Counted from the first letter of the stretch, positions 36,401-46,472 are shown. The stretch is 64,000 nucleotides of DNA from SIAQ01 sp963767835 (GCA_963767835.1 CAVYFY010000015.1:186001-250000), one strand, 5' to 3'. Notes: generated from the letters alone by a model not told the origin. Translations and numbers: made by a program.

Positions 36401-38489
36401 GGAAGCACGCGATGAAAACGTCATCTTCGATCTGGTGCGCATGCTGACCTCGCGCGGCCCCAAGGAATTGACGCAGGCCCGCGCCGAACTCGAAAAGCTG
36501 GCGACCACCGCCAAGCAGCCGGTCGTGCGCCAGATCGGCTACGTCTCGCTCATCAACGTGGATGGCTCGGCCGACAAGGCGTGGGTGTTGGCGAACAAGT
36601 CGGTTCCGGCGCTGCGCGATTTCCTCGCCGCCATGCCGATGATCTCCGATGTCGGCCTGCGTGCGACGCTGTATGCAAAGGTCGAGCCGCTGCTCGAAAA
36701 GCTCCCCGCCAACCTCGCGCCGACAAATCCCGCCGGCAAGGGCTACGTCGGCCGGTATGTTCGTATCGAATTGCCCGGCAAGTCGCGCACTCTTACCCTG
36801 GCGGAGGTCGAAGTCTTCAGCGATGGCAAAAACGTCGCCCGGCAGGGGAAAGCCAAGCAATCGAGCACCGCATTCGGCGGCGACGCCAGCCGCGCAATCG
36901 ATGGCAACAAGAGCGGCAGCTACAGCGGCGGCGGACAAACCCATACCATCGAGAACACCCCCAATCCCTGGTGGGAAGTCGATCTCGGCAAGGAATTCCC
37001 CATCGAAGCGATCGCCATCTACAACCGCACCGATGACGGTCTGGGCAGCCGGCTCGAAGGTTACACGCTCAAGATTCTCGACGCCGACAAAAACGAAATC
37101 CACAAGCTCGCCAAATTGCCGGCCCCGAAAATCAAGGCCGACTTCACGTTCAAAACCGGCGACCCGGCCATCCTGGTTCGTCGCGCCGCCATGACCGCCC
37201 TCACCAGCGTGCGCGGCAAGGAGACCGAAACCTTCCAGACGCTCGCCAAATTCGTCAAGATCGACGCCGACCGCCTGCCCGCGATTCAGGCGATCCAGCG
37301 CATCCCCAAGCAATTTTGGCCGAAGGACGAAGTCGAGCCGCTCGCGAACCTGATGCTCGAGCACATTCGCAAGATTCCGGTCAAGGACCGCACCGGCCAG
37401 GACGCCCTCGACGCCCTCGAATTTGCCGATCGGCTCGCCAGCCTCCTGCCCCTCGCGACGGCCAAGAAAGTCCGCGCTGAGCTGGGCGAGCTGGGCGTGC
37501 GCGTCGTCCGCATCGGTACATTGCCCGAACGGATGTCGTTCGACAAGGAAGTGATCGTCGTGCAGAAGGGGAAGGCGGTCGAATTCATTTTCGAGAACAT
37601 CGATTTGATGCCGCACAACATCGTCTTCGCCAGGCCGGGCTCGCTGGAGGAGCTGGGCAAATACGCCGAGGCGAATTCGCAGGATCCCGCGTTCGCGGCT
37701 CGCTCATTCGTCCCGAATTCCGACAAGGTGCTGCTGGCAAGCAAGCTGGTCCTGCCGCGCGAGACGCAGAAGCTGAGTTTCGTCGCGCCGAACCAGCCAG
37801 GTGTTTATCCCTATGTGTGCACCTATCCGGGCCATTCGATGCGCATGCACGGCGCTCTGTACGTCGTCGATAATCTCGATGAATACCTCGCCAATCCCGA
37901 CGAATACCTGGCCAAGCATCCGCTCAAGATCGAGGATGTCGCGCTCAAGGATCGCCGGCCGCGCACGGAGTGGAAGTACGAGGATTTGGCGTCCGATGTC
38001 GAACTGATGAAGCCGGGCCGAAACTTCGCCAATGGCAAGGCGATGTTCCAGGTCTCCAGTTGCGTTGCTTGCCACAAGATGGACGGCGTCGGCAACGAGT
38101 TCGGCCCCGATTTGGCCAAGCACGATCCGAAGCTGAAAGCGCTCGACATCCTGAAGGACATTGTCGAGCCGAGCTTTCGCATCAACGAAAAATACCAAAC
38201 CTGGGTGTTCGAAACCAAGGCCGGCAAATCGCACACCGGCATCATCCTCGAAGAAAAGGGCAAGCAAATCAAGCTGATCGAGAACCCGCTTGCCAAGGCG
38301 GAGCCAATCGTCCTGAAGCTCGATGACATTGCGGCGAAGCTGAAGTCGCCGGTCTCGATCATGCCGAAGGGCCTGCTCGACAAACTGACGCGCGAGGAGA
38401 TTCTCGATCTGGTGGCGTACATCACGGCGCACGGCAACCGCCAGCATCCGCTCTTCCGGGCGGACGACGCGCATGGGCACGGGCATTGA
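33456..38489 (+). CDS. PVC-type multidomain protein: SGNH hydrolase, beta-propeller, HEAT, discoidin, cupredoxin, cytochrome c
   Basis: This exported protein of 1677 residues has signal peptide MTRHLLACLALLLAATLAHA. Domains by sequence: SGNH/GDSL-like (about 25-235: GDHISIVGNT, FRNLGFSGDE, FFGYNES, INGIHVSEEG); PVC-type membrane-bound-dehydrogenase-like beta-propeller (about 365-730: NPVQMAWDNKGRLWVAVMPS, DTDGDGVADKCTVWAD); HEAT-like repeats (about 730-1090); F5/8-type discoidin (about 1100-1225: KQSSTAFGGDASRAIDG, WWEVDLGKEFPIEAIAIYN); type I copper cupredoxin (about 1350-1465: NIDLMPHNIVF, YVCTYPGHSMRMHG, the His, Cys, His, Met set); and class I cytochrome c with CVACH near 1535. It probably binds and oxidises a polymer or alcohol, passing electrons by copper to heme. 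AAGGA precedes the ATG. Confidence 0.85.
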   Translation: MTRHLLACLALLLAATLAHAQPKLELKKGDHISIVGNTLAERMQHHGWLETYIHTRFPQHDLVFRNLGFSGDEITTRLRSAGFGSPDEWLTKTKTDVVFAFFGYNESFKGAEGLPKFKTDLDAYVKHLKSNKYNGVTPPRVVLFSPIAHEDLHDKNLPDGKENNARLKLYTAAMAEVAKANDVVFVDMFNPTHNSGFSRLTINGIHVSEEGDKFVADIIDHALFGERKAFAFAKVEPLRKTVLERNHIWFNRYRTVDGYSIYGGRADLRFEEYDPKTGKKTGKINTNREVTQREMEILDEMTANRDKAVWVAAQGKEFKVDDTNTKPFIEISTNKPGMVDGKDKNGKSVKVPNVPGLKHLFLGGKEAISKMKLGKNLKINLFASEEMFPELANPVQMAWDNKGRLWVAVMPSYPHWKPKEEMNDKIIILEDTDGDGVADKCTVWADHLHVPTGLEFWNGGLLVGQQPDLMFLKDTTGTGKADYRERILHGIDSADTHHALNSFVIDGGGALYFQEGTFHHTQVETPWGPPVRNANAGAYRFEPRTWKFDTYINYRFANPHGHVFDRWGQDFITDGTGNANYFAAAFSGRLDYPSSHAGMKTFFNNLSRPCPGNEILSSAHFPPEYQGNYLNANVIGFQGIYRFIMKDNGSGFTAEHAKVDGQNDYLVVSSDPNFRPSDVKMGPDGAIYFGDWHNPIIGHMQHNLRDPNRNRTYGRVYRITYDGRPLSKSPKIDGATIPELLDALKSPEDRVRYRARLELSSKKTDDVIKATTEWIAKLDKADANFEHNLLEGLWVHQNHNVANRDLLKKVLACQDGRARAAATRVLCYQREQISDALEILKGLAEDKHPRVRLEAVRAASFFTQPDAVEVALIAAEQPTDYYLDYCMKETKRQLEPFWKAALAKGQTINVTSEPGARFFLRNVSNEALLKAKKSKAVYIEILLRHGLQDNLRKEAVTELAKLDSKTEMTVLLDAIRRIDDQKEARDENVIFDLVRMLTSRGPKELTQARAELEKLATTAKQPVVRQIGYVSLINVDGSADKAWVLANKSVPALRDFLAAMPMISDVGLRATLYAKVEPLLEKLPANLAPTNPAGKGYVGRYVRIELPGKSRTLTLAEVEVFSDGKNVARQGKAKQSSTAFGGDASRAIDGNKSGSYSGGGQTHTIENTPNPWWEVDLGKEFPIEAIAIYNRTDDGLGSRLEGYTLKILDADKNEIHKLAKLPAPKIKADFTFKTGDPAILVRRAAMTALTSVRGKETETFQTLAKFVKIDADRLPAIQAIQRIPKQFWPKDEVEPLANLMLEHIRKIPVKDRTGQDALDALEFADRLASLLPLATAKKVRAELGELGVRVVRIGTLPERMSFDKEVIVVQKGKAVEFIFENIDLMPHNIVFARPGSLEELGKYAEANSQDPAFAARSFVPNSDKVLLASKLVLPRETQKLSFVAPNQPGVYPYVCTYPGHSMRMHGALYVVDNLDEYLANPDEYLAKHPLKIEDVALKDRRPRTEWKYEDLASDVELMKPGRNFANGKAMFQVSSCVACHKMDGVGNEFGPDLAKHDPKLKALDILKDIVEPSFRINEKYQTWVFETKAGKSHTGIILEEKGKQIKLIENPLAKAEPIVLKLDDIAAKLKSPVSIMPKGLLDKLTREEILDLVAYITAHGNRQHPLFRADDAHGHGH

Positions 38490-38548
38490 GACTCCTCCTC
38501 CGGTCGCAACGGTTTTCGAGTGAATTCAAGACGGGCAGTGGGTGATCG

Positions 38549-38818
38549 ATGGCGTTCTATTTCTACATATGGACGGACGCAATCATCGAGCACCTGGCCG
38601 AGCATGATTTGACGCCGGAGGATTTTGAATACGTGCTCGCCAATCCGACGGACAAGGGCACGAGCGATTCATCCGGGCGGCCGGCCGTGTGGGGATATAC
38701 TGAGGATGGGCGTTTTATCATTGCAATCTATCGAGAGTTGGATGACGTGACGATCCAACCCGTAACGGCATTTGTGGTTCCCGAACGACGGGCGAAGAAA
38801 AAGAAACGACGGAAGTGA
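38549..38818 (+). CDS. Small BrnT/RelE-like protein, possible toxin
   Basis: The 89-residue protein starts MAFYFYIWTDAIIEHLAEHD and has LTPEDFEYVLANPTDKGTSD, then AVWGYTEDGRFIIAIYREL, VTIQPVTAFVVPE and a Lys/Arg tail. The order (helix, V..VL.NP, TEDGR....Y, I.P.TA) matches BrnT/DUF4258-type ribonuclease folds. Three bases separate it from a helix-turn-helix gene, the arrangement of type II toxin-antitoxin modules with the toxin first. Activity is inferred. Confidence 0.6.
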   Translation: MAFYFYIWTDAIIEHLAEHDLTPEDFEYVLANPTDKGTSDSSGRPAVWGYTEDGRFIIAIYRELDDVTIQPVTAFVVPERRAKKKKRRK

Positions 38819-38821
38819 GCC

Positions 38822-39181
38822 ATGAAAAAGACAAAGCGGCGAACGGTTCAACTCACGGACGAGCAAATGGCGCAGTGGCGCAAGGACTGCGAGTTGATCG
38901 CCGACGAATTGCCGGATCTCGCGGTGAAGCATCGGCGCCTTCGCGATGCCGCCGAGGAGCAATCCCACAGCGGTGCGCTGCGTCGGGCGATCCATTCGAG
39001 CAAGATACTTTTGCATGATCTGGCCAGCCGTGCCGACACGGATATAAGAAAGTTGGACGCATTCTTGACCGGCGCCAAGCCGCTGACTTCGGACGTGATT
39101 GATCGGCTCACCAGGATTTTGAAGCTCAAGCTGGAGCCCGCGAACGGCAAGGCGAAACCGCGCCGAGCCAAGGCCGGCTGA
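38822..39181 (+). CDS. Small HTH protein, possible antitoxin
   Basis: The 119-residue product starts MKKTKRRTVQLTDEQMAQWR. A helical middle (LPDLAVKHRRLRDAAEEQSH) is followed by an Xre-like C-terminal part: TDIRKLDAFLTGAKPLTSDV, then DRLTRILKLKL, with the typical G..PLTSD..DRL turn. It would bind DNA and the upstream product. The gene begins three bases after the putative toxin and has a GTGAGC weak ribosome site, consistent with translational coupling. Confidence 0.6.
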   Translation: MKKTKRRTVQLTDEQMAQWRKDCELIADELPDLAVKHRRLRDAAEEQSHSGALRRAIHSSKILLHDLASRADTDIRKLDAFLTGAKPLTSDVIDRLTRILKLKLEPANGKAKPRRAKAG

Positions 39182-39192
39182 CCGGCAATCGT

Positions 39193-39753
39193 TTAAGCTC
39201 GACGAACTATCTCGCGGAGCCAGTTCGCCCGCAGAAAGATGATGCCGAGGATCAAGCACAGGAAGCTGCCGAAGTGAACGCCCCAGATGGAGCCGCCGAC
39301 CCAGGCGTAAGCGAGCATGTCGCTGAATTCGTCGGGGACGCCGATGAAAAGCCGGCGATAGAAATCGGGGCTCAGCGTCGCCAGGCCCGTGGCGATGAGG
39401 CCGCCGAGAACCCAGCAGGCGTATGCCCCGGCGCCGATGCCGAGCAGGTGCTTGCAAGCGAACCAATAGGAACACGCGGCGCCCGTGAAATAGGCGGCGG
39501 CGAGGGTGAAGATCAGCGACAAGAATAGGCCGGACAGCAGACCCTCGAAGATGCCCTGCGCGATGGCGGCCCGCCAGACGTTGTCAACATTCTGCCAGTG
39601 CAGGACCGTTATGAAATAGGTGGGACTGACGAGACCGTTGATCGCGTTGGTGCTGGCGCCGATGAACGCGCCGGCGGTAACTCCGGTCAGCGCGATCCCG
39701 GCCAGGGCAGTTGGCCGCGACGGACGCCGGATGTCGGAAAGGTCGGCTTCCAT
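39193..39753 (-). CDS. Hypothetical membrane protein
   Basis: The 186-residue product has about five hydrophobic segments: ALAGIALTGVTAGAFIGAST, LLSGLFLSLIFTLAAAYFTG, LLGIGAGAYACWVLGGLIAT, and GVHFGSFLCLILGIIFLRAN near the end, with weaker ones between. No transporter or enzyme motif is visible. Start is ATG 39753, three bases after the stop of the zinc-ribbon gene, so both are in one transcript. Function unknown. Confidence 0.7.
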   Translation of the reverse strand: MEADLSDIRRPSRPTALAGIALTGVTAGAFIGASTNAINGLVSPTYFITVLHWQNVDNVWRAAIAQGIFEGLLSGLFLSLIFTLAAAYFTGAACSYWFACKHLLGIGAGAYACWVLGGLIATGLATLSPDFYRRLFIGVPDEFSDMLAYAWVGGSIWGVHFGSFLCLILGIIFLRANWLREIVRRA

Positions 39754-39756
39754 GGG

Positions 39757-40458
39757 TCACGTTTCCAGGTACAGCATCCGACCACAGTTCTTGCACAGCA
39801 TGAACACGTCGCGCTTCAGCTCGCTGAGCATTTGCGAGGTGATCTCGGTGTAGCAGGCCGAGCAGATGCGGCCCTTGACGCCGGCGAGGGTGTCCATGCC
39901 CTTGGCGGCGATGAGGCGGTCGTATTGCGGGCGGACATCATCGGGCAAGGTCGCCTCGACGATCTTGAGCTCTTCCAGCGTGCGGACCTTCTCGGCGACT
40001 TGCCGGGCCACGCGTTCTTGATGATCCTTCTCGAACTGGGCGAAGTCGGCACGCGCTTTCTGCACCGTTTTCTCGGCCTCCGGAAGCTGGGCCGCCTTCT
40101 CCTCGTGTTGGCCCATCAGGGCGAGGATTTCATCTTCGAGCTTGGCGATGATCTTTTCCTCGCTGGCGATCTCGACCTTCAGCGTGTCGTATTCCTTCTT
40201 GTTGACGGCCTCCTCGAGTTGCTTCTGGTATTTCTTGATCTGCGTTTGCGTCGCCTTGACGGAACCTTCCTTCTCACGGATGTCGAGCATCATGCGCTTG
40301 AGCTGTTCTTGGGCGGCTTTGAACGCTTCTTCCTGGTTGGCCAATTTCTTTTGCTGAATCGCGAGCTGCTTCGGCGCCTGCTCGATGCGGGCTTCGAGGT
40401 CGGCGGCGTGACGGCGCAGGTGGTGCAGCTGTCTCAGGATGGCGGCGGGGCCTGACAT
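39757..40458 (-). CDS. CdsZ/CT398-like coiled-coil zinc-ribbon protein
   Basis: This is a 233-residue protein. Residues 20-170 are an almost uninterrupted coiled-coil (EEAFKAAQEQLKRMMLDIRE and so on). The end is a C4 zinc ribbon, CSAC ... CKNC, in GRICSACYTEITSQ and VFMLCKNCGRMLY. It corresponds to the CdsZ/CT398 family (zinc ribbon, C4HC2-type). CdsZ has been tied to type III secretion in chlamydiae, but the wider family is probably in RNA or protein handling. It lies after the rpoD terminator and starts a short transcript with the membrane-protein gene. Confidence 0.8.
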   Translation of the reverse strand: MSGPAAILRQLHHLRRHAADLEARIEQAPKQLAIQQKKLANQEEAFKAAQEQLKRMMLDIREKEGSVKATQTQIKKYQKQLEEAVNKKEYDTLKVEIASEEKIIAKLEDEILALMGQHEEKAAQLPEAEKTVQKARADFAQFEKDHQERVARQVAEKVRTLEELKIVEATLPDDVRPQYDRLIAAKGMDTLAGVKGRICSACYTEITSQMLSELKRDVFMLCKNCGRMLYLET

Positions 40459-40502
40459 GGGATGTGATCTCCAAACGAATACTACGGACTGACATTCTAT
40501 CG

Positions 40503-40534
40503 AAAAAAAATCGCCGGTCGCAAAGGACCGGCGA
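40503..40534 (-). terminator. Rho-independent terminator of the dnaG-rpoD operon
   Basis: On the minus strand a perfect 9-bp stem TCGCCGGTC / GACCGGCGA with a 6-base loop is followed by eight T (plus-strand A run 40503-40510). It lies just after the rpoD stop at 40543 and separates rpoD from the zinc-ribbon gene. Confidence 0.9.
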
Positions 40535-40542
40535 AGGTTGGC

Positions 40543-42243
<1,701 letters not shown>

Positions 42244-42281
42244 TCAAATCCTCCGTCGCATTCAGGAGTCGGGAATCAGCG

Positions 42282-44105
42282 TTAGGGCTGCGGATTCCCG
42301 TGAATATTCGAGTCCTTGAGTTGCTTGAGGATGGCCAGCTTGCTGGCGTCATCTTTGGCGTCCTTCAATTGATTCAGTAGAGCCTGTTTCTGGCGCTGCA
42401 TGCGCCGATCGCGAAACCGCTCGAGGACTTTCTGGTAGACCCAGGGCCGATCGGGCAAATCCAGACCCACGGATTGAAGGTCGTGGAGCTTGTCCAATAA
42501 TCGTTCATTATCCAGGCGCCCGTGCAAATGGTCCAGGTCAGCTTTGTGCCCTTCGGCGTGGAGGCTGTATAAGGCCTCAATCACTTTGCGTAGACCGGGA
42601 TGCTCCATTTCCTCGGGCGGGATATCTTGAGCCGCTCGGGCGACGAGCGACGGTTCGGCCAGCAGGACCTCCAGTAGCTCGCGCTCATGCAACGGCGGCT
42701 TGGCCGACTGCTCCGCCGGCGGCGCCGTTTCGACTTCCGGTTCGAGTCGGCGGGGAGCCTCGCGCACGTCCGCATTCTTGCGGGCCAAGCGCACTTCCTT
42801 CAAACGCGCCCATACGGTTTCCTCCTTGATGAATAGGCGTTGGGCAATTCGGTTGACCATCAACTCCAGCTTAACGGAACGCTCGGTCGGCGTCAGGGCC
42901 AATATGCCCAGCATCTCTTCCGCGACTTTCCGTTGTCCATCCAGCCCCTGGCCTTGATGCTTGGCCCAGGCCGCTTGCAGCTTGTACTCGAACACATCGA
43001 TCGCCTGATCCAGCGCCTGGCGGAACGGCTCGGCGCCCTGCGTGCTCAACAGGTCGCAAGGATCGAGGCCGACCGGCAGGGTCGCCACGCGCAGGTCGAG
43101 ATCCTCGCGAACGAAAACCTCAAGTGCCCGATCGACTCCCGCATCGCCGCCGGCGTCGGCGTCGAATACCAGCACCACGCGCTGCGTCACGCCCTTGAGC
43201 TTCCTGATGTGGCGTTCGTTCAGCGCCGTCCCCATCGTCGCGACCACCTGGGCCAGGCCGTGCTGGTGGGCCATCAGCACATCGGTGTAGCCTTCGACGA
43301 TGGCCAAATAGCCGGCCTTGTGCGCCGCCTGCTTGGCCTGGTCGATGCCGTACAGGTTCTCGCTTTTCGAGAATAATGCCGTTTCCGCGGAATTATAGTA
43401 TTTGGGCGGAGGCCGATCCGCCGATACAGGAGATGAAGGCAAAATCCGACCGCCGAAGCCGACTACTCGGCTCGTCACATCGCGGATCGGGAAGATCACG
43501 CGATCACGAAATCGGTCGTAGTAGCCTTTCCCCTTCTCTTCATCCCGCTTGGCAATCAGGCCGACGGTTTCCAGCATGTCGGCTGCGATCCCGGCACTGG
43601 CCGCTCGTTGCACCAGCCATTCCCCGCCGCCCGGCGCGAACCCCATGCCGAACTTGCGGACGGTTTCCCCAGTCAGCTTGCGTTCGCCGAGGTATTTTCG
43701 GGCCGCTTCCGCTTGTGGGGAGTCGAGCAGGCATTGCTGGAACTGCTCGGCCGCCCATTTCATCACGTCAAGCATACCGGCGCGGCTCGGTCCTTGAGAG
43801 ATTTTTTGAATTTTTTCTAAAGAAATCCCCGCCCGGCGTGCGAGAACTTCGAGCGCTTCGGGAAATGTGATCTTTTCAAATTTTTGCACGAACGCGAACA
43901 CGTCCCCACCTTCGCCGCACGACCAGCATTTATAGCGCTGCCGGCGCGCATCGACCGTAAGGGAGGGATTGTGATCGTCATGGAAGGGGCAAAGGGCTTT
44001 GTGGATGGGGCCGGCCGGGCGCAGTGCCAGGCGTTCGCCGACGACATCGACAATGTCGTTCGCTTCTCTCACCCGTTCTCTCAAGGCTGCCCGTTCATCT
44101 AGCAC
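42282..44105 (-). CDS. dnaG: DNA primase
   Basis: The primase makes RNA primers for replication. From the chosen GTG at 44105 it is about 607 residues. The N-terminal zinc finger has CPFHDDHNPSLTVDARRQRY and CWSCGEGGDVFAF. The TOPRIM domain has AIVEGYTDVLMAHQHGLAQV and VFDADAGGDAG (catalytic acidic residues). The C-terminal DnaB-interacting helices (about 430-607) are present. The frame stays open further upstream to 44276, but that part does not resemble DnaG and the family normally starts close to VLDERAALRERV. No strong ribosome site is seen at GTG, so the start is uncertain by a few codons. rpoD follows. Confidence 0.94.
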   Translation of the reverse strand: MLDERAALRERVREANDIVDVVGERLALRPAGPIHKALCPFHDDHNPSLTVDARRQRYKCWSCGEGGDVFAFVQKFEKITFPEALEVLARRAGISLEKIQKISQGPSRAGMLDVMKWAAEQFQQCLLDSPQAEAARKYLGERKLTGETVRKFGMGFAPGGGEWLVQRAASAGIAADMLETVGLIAKRDEEKGKGYYDRFRDRVIFPIRDVTSRVVGFGGRILPSSPVSADRPPPKYYNSAETALFSKSENLYGIDQAKQAAHKAGYLAIVEGYTDVLMAHQHGLAQVVATMGTALNERHIRKLKGVTQRVVLVFDADAGGDAGVDRALEVFVREDLDLRVATLPVGLDPCDLLSTQGAEPFRQALDQAIDVFEYKLQAAWAKHQGQGLDGQRKVAEEMLGILALTPTERSVKLELMVNRIAQRLFIKEETVWARLKEVRLARKNADVREAPRRLEPEVETAPPAEQSAKPPLHERELLEVLLAEPSLVARAAQDIPPEEMEHPGLRKVIEALYSLHAEGHKADLDHLHGRLDNERLLDKLHDLQSVGLDLPDRPWVYQKVLERFRDRRMQRQKQALLNQLKDAKDDASKLAILKQLKDSNIHGNPQP

Positions 44106-44526
44106 GGAGCACCAAGGGCCAGTAAACGCGGCCAGGGGAGGCAACGTGTGCGGATTCGGCGAATGCAATTCGCCGCGGTTCCCGGTTGAGGCGAGGGGGG
44201 TTGGCACGTCGCTTCCCTTCCGTGGGTCGCTGTTCCGATGTAACGATGCAATCCTTGCGAGTCTTAACTGCCGCAATTGTAGAGTGATCCCGAAATTCAG
44301 TCAAGGGGGGCAAGCCTTGCCGGAGTTTCCTCCCCTCTCCCTCTGGGAGAGGGGCCGGGGGTGAGGGCCTTCTTGCACGCACTTCCCTCACCCCCATCCC
44401 CTCTCCCGGAGGGAGAGGGGGTAAGCAGCCGCAAGCGGCGGACAATTCCTTCAATGCCCAGCGCATCGATTGCCGAAGAAAGAACGGTAGTATCGGTTGC
44501 ACCATCTTTACGCAAGGAGACACGGG
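44106..44526. other. Divergent intergenic region holding a double palindrome
   Basis: The 421 bases between dnaG and the thioredoxin-fold gene contain no supported gene. They include the palindrome at 44331-44420. The AAGGAG ribosome site at 44513-44518 serves the gene at 44527. No clear sigma-70 box pair stands out. Confidence 0.5.
44331..44420. repeat. Paired palindromic repeats of the CCCTCACCCCC family
   Basis: Left part 44331-44367 (CCCTCTCCCTCTGGGAGAGG then CCGGGGGTGAGGG) faces right part 44385-44420 (CCCTCACCCCCATCCCCTCT then CCCGGAGGGAGAGGGG). Each half is a hairpin, and the two halves are also inverted relative to each other around an 18-base centre. It is the fullest copy of the family seen at 155-197 and 15548-15591. 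Confidence 0.8.
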
Positions 44527-46446
44527 ATGACGAATACTCCCGCGCTACGGGGGCTGCTGGCGGGTATCATTCTGCTGGCAACCTGCCTCCCCCAGATACA
44601 CGCGCAGGCCAAGCGCACGCCGCCGACCCCGGCCCAGATGCTCGACCCCCGCTTCGCGCCCAAGCACGATGATGTCGTCATCTCCATGCCGACTCCCGAC
44701 GAACTTCCCGGCTGCACCGTTTCCTCGGTCCAGGGCGGAACGGCCGGCAGCAGCGGCTGGATTCTCTTCGATTCCAAGAAACAACCGCTGCGCCGCTTCT
44801 ACGATTCCAACGGCGATGACAAGGTCGATGTCTGGAGCTATTACAAGGATGGCGTTGAAGTCTACCGCGAATTCGACACCACCTTCAAAGGCGCCCCCAA
44901 TAACTTCCGCTGGCTCAACGCCGGCGGCATGAAATGGGGCGTCGGTTCCCTCGTCAACGGCAAGGCTGTCATGTCCGCCTGGCGCATGATCTCCGCCGAG
45001 GAAGTCGGCTTCGAAGCTTATCAAGCGGTCGCCAACAACGACTTCGCCCGCTTGCAGACGCTGATGATCTCCGAAGCGGACATGCAGCTCATCAAGCTCC
45101 CCGCGACGAAGATCAAGACGGTCGCCGCCTCGCAGCAGAAGGCCCGCGAACGGTTCGCCGGCCTCGTCAAGATGGTCAATCTTTCCAGAGGAAAATTCGA
45201 GATCGTCGAAGGCGCCGTTCCCCAATGCGACACCAGCACCGAGGTCGAGTGCATCAAGTTCCCATCGCGGCCAATCCGTTATGAGCTCAACAAAAAGCAC
45301 GAATGGATTCACACCGGCGAAATGATCCAGGTCGGCATGGCCTGGCGCCTCGTCGATGTCCCCAGCGATAAGGATCCCATCGGCGGCATCGACCCGAAAC
45401 CAGGCGGGATCGCTGGCGGAAACGCCGAATTGGAAAAATTGTCGATGGCGCTCGGCGAAATCGACAAAAATTCGCCGCAACTCAGGCAGATCGGGGATAA
45501 TAACGCTTCAGTGGACACCTATCTACGCAAGCGCATCGCTTTGGTGCAGAGGATCATTCTGCTCGATGATGCCGACAAGCGCGAAAACTGGTACAAGCAG
45601 CTCTTCGACAACCTGATGGCACTCGCCCAGAACGGCGCCGATGACGCCACCTTTGCCACCCTTAAGAAAATGAGCAACGATGTCGCGAGCAAAATGCCCG
45701 GCAGCAACCTCGCGGGCTATGGCCACTACCGCGTCATCTGGACCCGCTACGCCATCGACATGTCCAAGCCCAATCAGCCGATCAAAAAGATCACTGAAAT
45801 TCAGGACAAATGGCTCGACGACTTGACCGAGTTCGTCAAGCTTTATCCCAAGACCGAGGACACCCCCGAAGCCTTACGCCATCTGGGCAACGGCAGCGAA
45901 TTCGCTGGCAAGGATGAAACCGCCAAGCGCTATTATACCCAGCTCTACGAAAGTTTCCCGAATCATGCCCTCGCCGACCACGCCAAGGGCAGCGTCGCCC
46001 GTTTGAATCTGGTCGGCACGGAGATGAAGCTGCACGCCCCGCTGCTCAGCGACGCAGGCAAGATGTTCGACATCAGCCAGCTTAAAGGAAAAGTCGTCAT
46101 CGTCAACTACTGGGCCAGCTACGGCGATCAGTATCTCGACGACTTCGCCAAGTTGAAACGCCTGCTCGACGCGGTCGCCACCAAGCAGAACGTCGAGCTG
46201 GTGTCGATCAACCTCGATGCCGATGCCGCGAAGGCGAAGGAAGCGGTCGCCAAGGCGCATGCACCGGGCATCCATCTATTCCAGGCGCCGCCCAATATCG
46301 CCAGCGGCATCTCCTCGAGCCCGCTCGCGACGCAATACGGCATCCATATCCTGCCGACGGTGTTCATGATCGATCGCAACGGTCGCGTCTCGAATCGCTC
46401 GCTGCAAGTGGGGGACGTCGAGACGGAGCTCAAGAAAGTACAGTGA
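44527..46446 (+). CDS. Secreted protein with TlpA-like thioredoxin fold lacking the cysteine pair
   Basis: The 639-residue product has signal peptide MTNTPALRGLLAGIILLATC (cleavage near IHAQA). The N-terminal region has calcium-binding-like DSNGDDKVDVWSYYKDG. A middle helical part with TPR-like units (about 400-510) includes LRHLGNGSEFAGKDETAKRY. The C-terminal domain (about 515-639) is thioredoxin/TlpA-like: GKVVIVNYWASYGDQYLDDF, then VELVSINLDADAAKAKE and LPTVFMIDRNGRVSNRSL. Where TlpA has WCxxC, this has WASYGDQY, so disulphide exchange is excluded. It probably works as a binding fold. AAGGAG precedes the ATG, and a terminator follows at 46473. Confidence 0.8.
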   Translation: MTNTPALRGLLAGIILLATCLPQIHAQAKRTPPTPAQMLDPRFAPKHDDVVISMPTPDELPGCTVSSVQGGTAGSSGWILFDSKKQPLRRFYDSNGDDKVDVWSYYKDGVEVYREFDTTFKGAPNNFRWLNAGGMKWGVGSLVNGKAVMSAWRMISAEEVGFEAYQAVANNDFARLQTLMISEADMQLIKLPATKIKTVAASQQKARERFAGLVKMVNLSRGKFEIVEGAVPQCDTSTEVECIKFPSRPIRYELNKKHEWIHTGEMIQVGMAWRLVDVPSDKDPIGGIDPKPGGIAGGNAELEKLSMALGEIDKNSPQLRQIGDNNASVDTYLRKRIALVQRIILLDDADKRENWYKQLFDNLMALAQNGADDATFATLKKMSNDVASKMPGSNLAGYGHYRVIWTRYAIDMSKPNQPIKKITEIQDKWLDDLTEFVKLYPKTEDTPEALRHLGNGSEFAGKDETAKRYYTQLYESFPNHALADHAKGSVARLNLVGTEMKLHAPLLSDAGKMFDISQLKGKVVIVNYWASYGDQYLDDFAKLKRLLDAVATKQNVELVSINLDADAAKAKEAVAKAHAPGIHLFQAPPNIASGISSSPLATQYGIHILPTVFMIDRNGRVSNRSLQVGDVETELKKVQ

Positions 46447-46472
46447 ACCTGGCCCCCGAAGGTTCCAGAGAG

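Noticed and set aside
33378..37616. Two long minus-strand frames opposite the PVC fusion gene
   Set aside because: They have no family motifs and mirror the codon pattern of the real plus-strand gene.
42282..44276. Longer start for dnaG at 44276
   Set aside because: The extra 57 residues do not look like any primase and contain repeat-like low-information sequence; GTG at 44105 matches the family start.
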